A DNA stretch of 6,081 nucleotides, from the NCBI GenBank assembly GCA_938020505.1, contig CALIHR010000045.1, positions 1-6,081 of the forward strand, in the 5' to 3' direction. Shown here in pieces: positions 5,887 to 6,081 of this stretch. The notes beneath the pieces were generated by a model that saw only the letters and a list, made by a program, of their open reading frames with translations, was not told where the DNA came from and did no database searches. How positions within the stretch are numbered: position 1 is the first letter of the stretch; each line of letters opens with the position of its first letter. A program made the position numbers and the translations under genes. The DNA is from an uncultured Actinobaculum sp. GTDB taxonomy: Bacteria > Actinomycetota > Actinomycetes > Actinomycetales > Actinomycetaceae.

Positions 5887-5909
5887 CCCGGCCCACGCCC
5901 TGGGCCGGG
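5887..5909. terminator. Short GC-rich hairpin just beyond the lacZ stop codon
   Basis: CCCGGCCC (5887-5894) and GGGCCGGG (5902-5909) form a perfect 8-bp stem with a 7-base loop, only four bases past the minus-strand stop at 5914-5916. On the plus strand it is followed by GAGTTTAGAT, a weak T-rich tail; on the minus strand no T-run follows. It could end transcription from either convergent gene, though support is modest. A smaller 5-bp hairpin (5876-5880 with 5886-5890) competes with it. Confidence 0.4.
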
Positions 5910-5913
5910 GAGT

Positions 5914-6081
5914 TTAGATAAGCTCCAGATCGACGTCGAGCCGCAGCGGCCGGTCAGCGGCGATGTGGTATTTCTCGTGAACGGGCGACCCCCACGAGTC
6001 GTCCCCTCCGACACCCATCTGCCCTGCGAGGAGCCGCAAATGCGTCAGGGGCGTCCTCGACGGATCGGCCAGCTCCCACTG
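5914..6081 (-). CDS. lacZ: Beta-galactosidase, LacZ-type GH2 (C-terminal fragment, runs off the right edge)
   Basis: Only the last 55 residues are present; the remainder lies beyond position 6081 and the stop is TAA at 5914-5916. The fragment contains GQMGVGGDDSWGSPVHEKY, matching the distinctive C-terminal segment of E. coli LacZ (HMGIGGDDSWSPSV). In LacZ the Trp of that motif lines the sugar-binding site and the segment belongs to the last domain, the beta-galactosidase small-chain fold. THLRL before it and YHIAADRPLRLDVDLELI after it fit the closing beta strands. The enzyme would hydrolyse lactose or related beta-galactosides in the cytoplasm. It converges on the EbgR-like repressor gene, whose product probably controls it from a promoter outside the window. 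Whether the full gene is intact cannot be judged. Confidence 0.88.
   Translation of the reverse strand, partial: QWELADPSRTPLTHLRLLAGQMGVGGDDSWGSPVHEKYHIAADRPLRLDVDLELI

Noticed and set aside
5417..5896. 159-codon minus-strand frame opposite the repressor C-terminus and the convergent spacer
   Set aside because: It is antisense to a well-supported LacI-family protein, low in complexity, and includes the stem-loop sequences.

Overview
The window is GC-rich, tightly packed bacterial DNA. Its codon use (strong G/C preference at third positions), TANNNT-type promoters placed for leaderless mRNAs, and a PPi-type PEP carboxykinase point to an actinomycete, probably a fermentative relative of Actinomycetaceae or Propionibacteriales. 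No search was run, so this placement is an inference.

Layout from left to right: (1) 1-148 is non-coding as far as can be seen and holds a GC-rich inverted repeat. (2) 149-3565, minus strand, encodes a 1138-residue protein that I read as a pyrophosphate-dependent phosphoenolpyruvate carboxykinase (PPi-PEPCK). This family is unlike ordinary ATP/GTP-PEPCKs and is often labelled hypothetical. (3) 3566-3777 is a divergent intergenic region with an imperfect 16-17 bp tandem repeat. Both flanking genes begin with the same pattern: TAG GCT, six bases, then ATG. (4) 3778-4515, plus strand, encodes a Sir2-family NAD-dependent deacylase with its active-site and zinc residues intact. (5) 4516-4777 carries a strong intrinsic terminator, followed at once by the promoter, a LacI-type operator and the ribosome binding site of the next gene. 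(6) 4778-5788, plus strand, encodes a LacI/GalR-family repressor that resembles EbgR. (7) 5789-5913 is a convergent spacer with long GC-rich stem-loops. (8) 5914-6081, minus strand, is the C-terminal end of a LacZ-type GH2 beta-galactosidase running off the right edge.

Two functional blocks emerge. The left block joins a PPi-linked enzyme of the PEP/oxaloacetate node (CO2 fixation toward succinate or propionate, or the reverse) with a divergently transcribed lysine deacylase that could act on central-metabolism enzymes; that link is speculative. The right block is a lactose or beta-galactoside locus, with a regulator convergent to lacZ and a candidate autoregulatory operator at the regulator's own promoter. 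I see no mobile element, CRISPR array, tRNA or rRNA. The least ordinary items are the PPi-PEPCK, the matched leaderless starts around the tandem repeat, and the phased half-sites upstream of the repressor.
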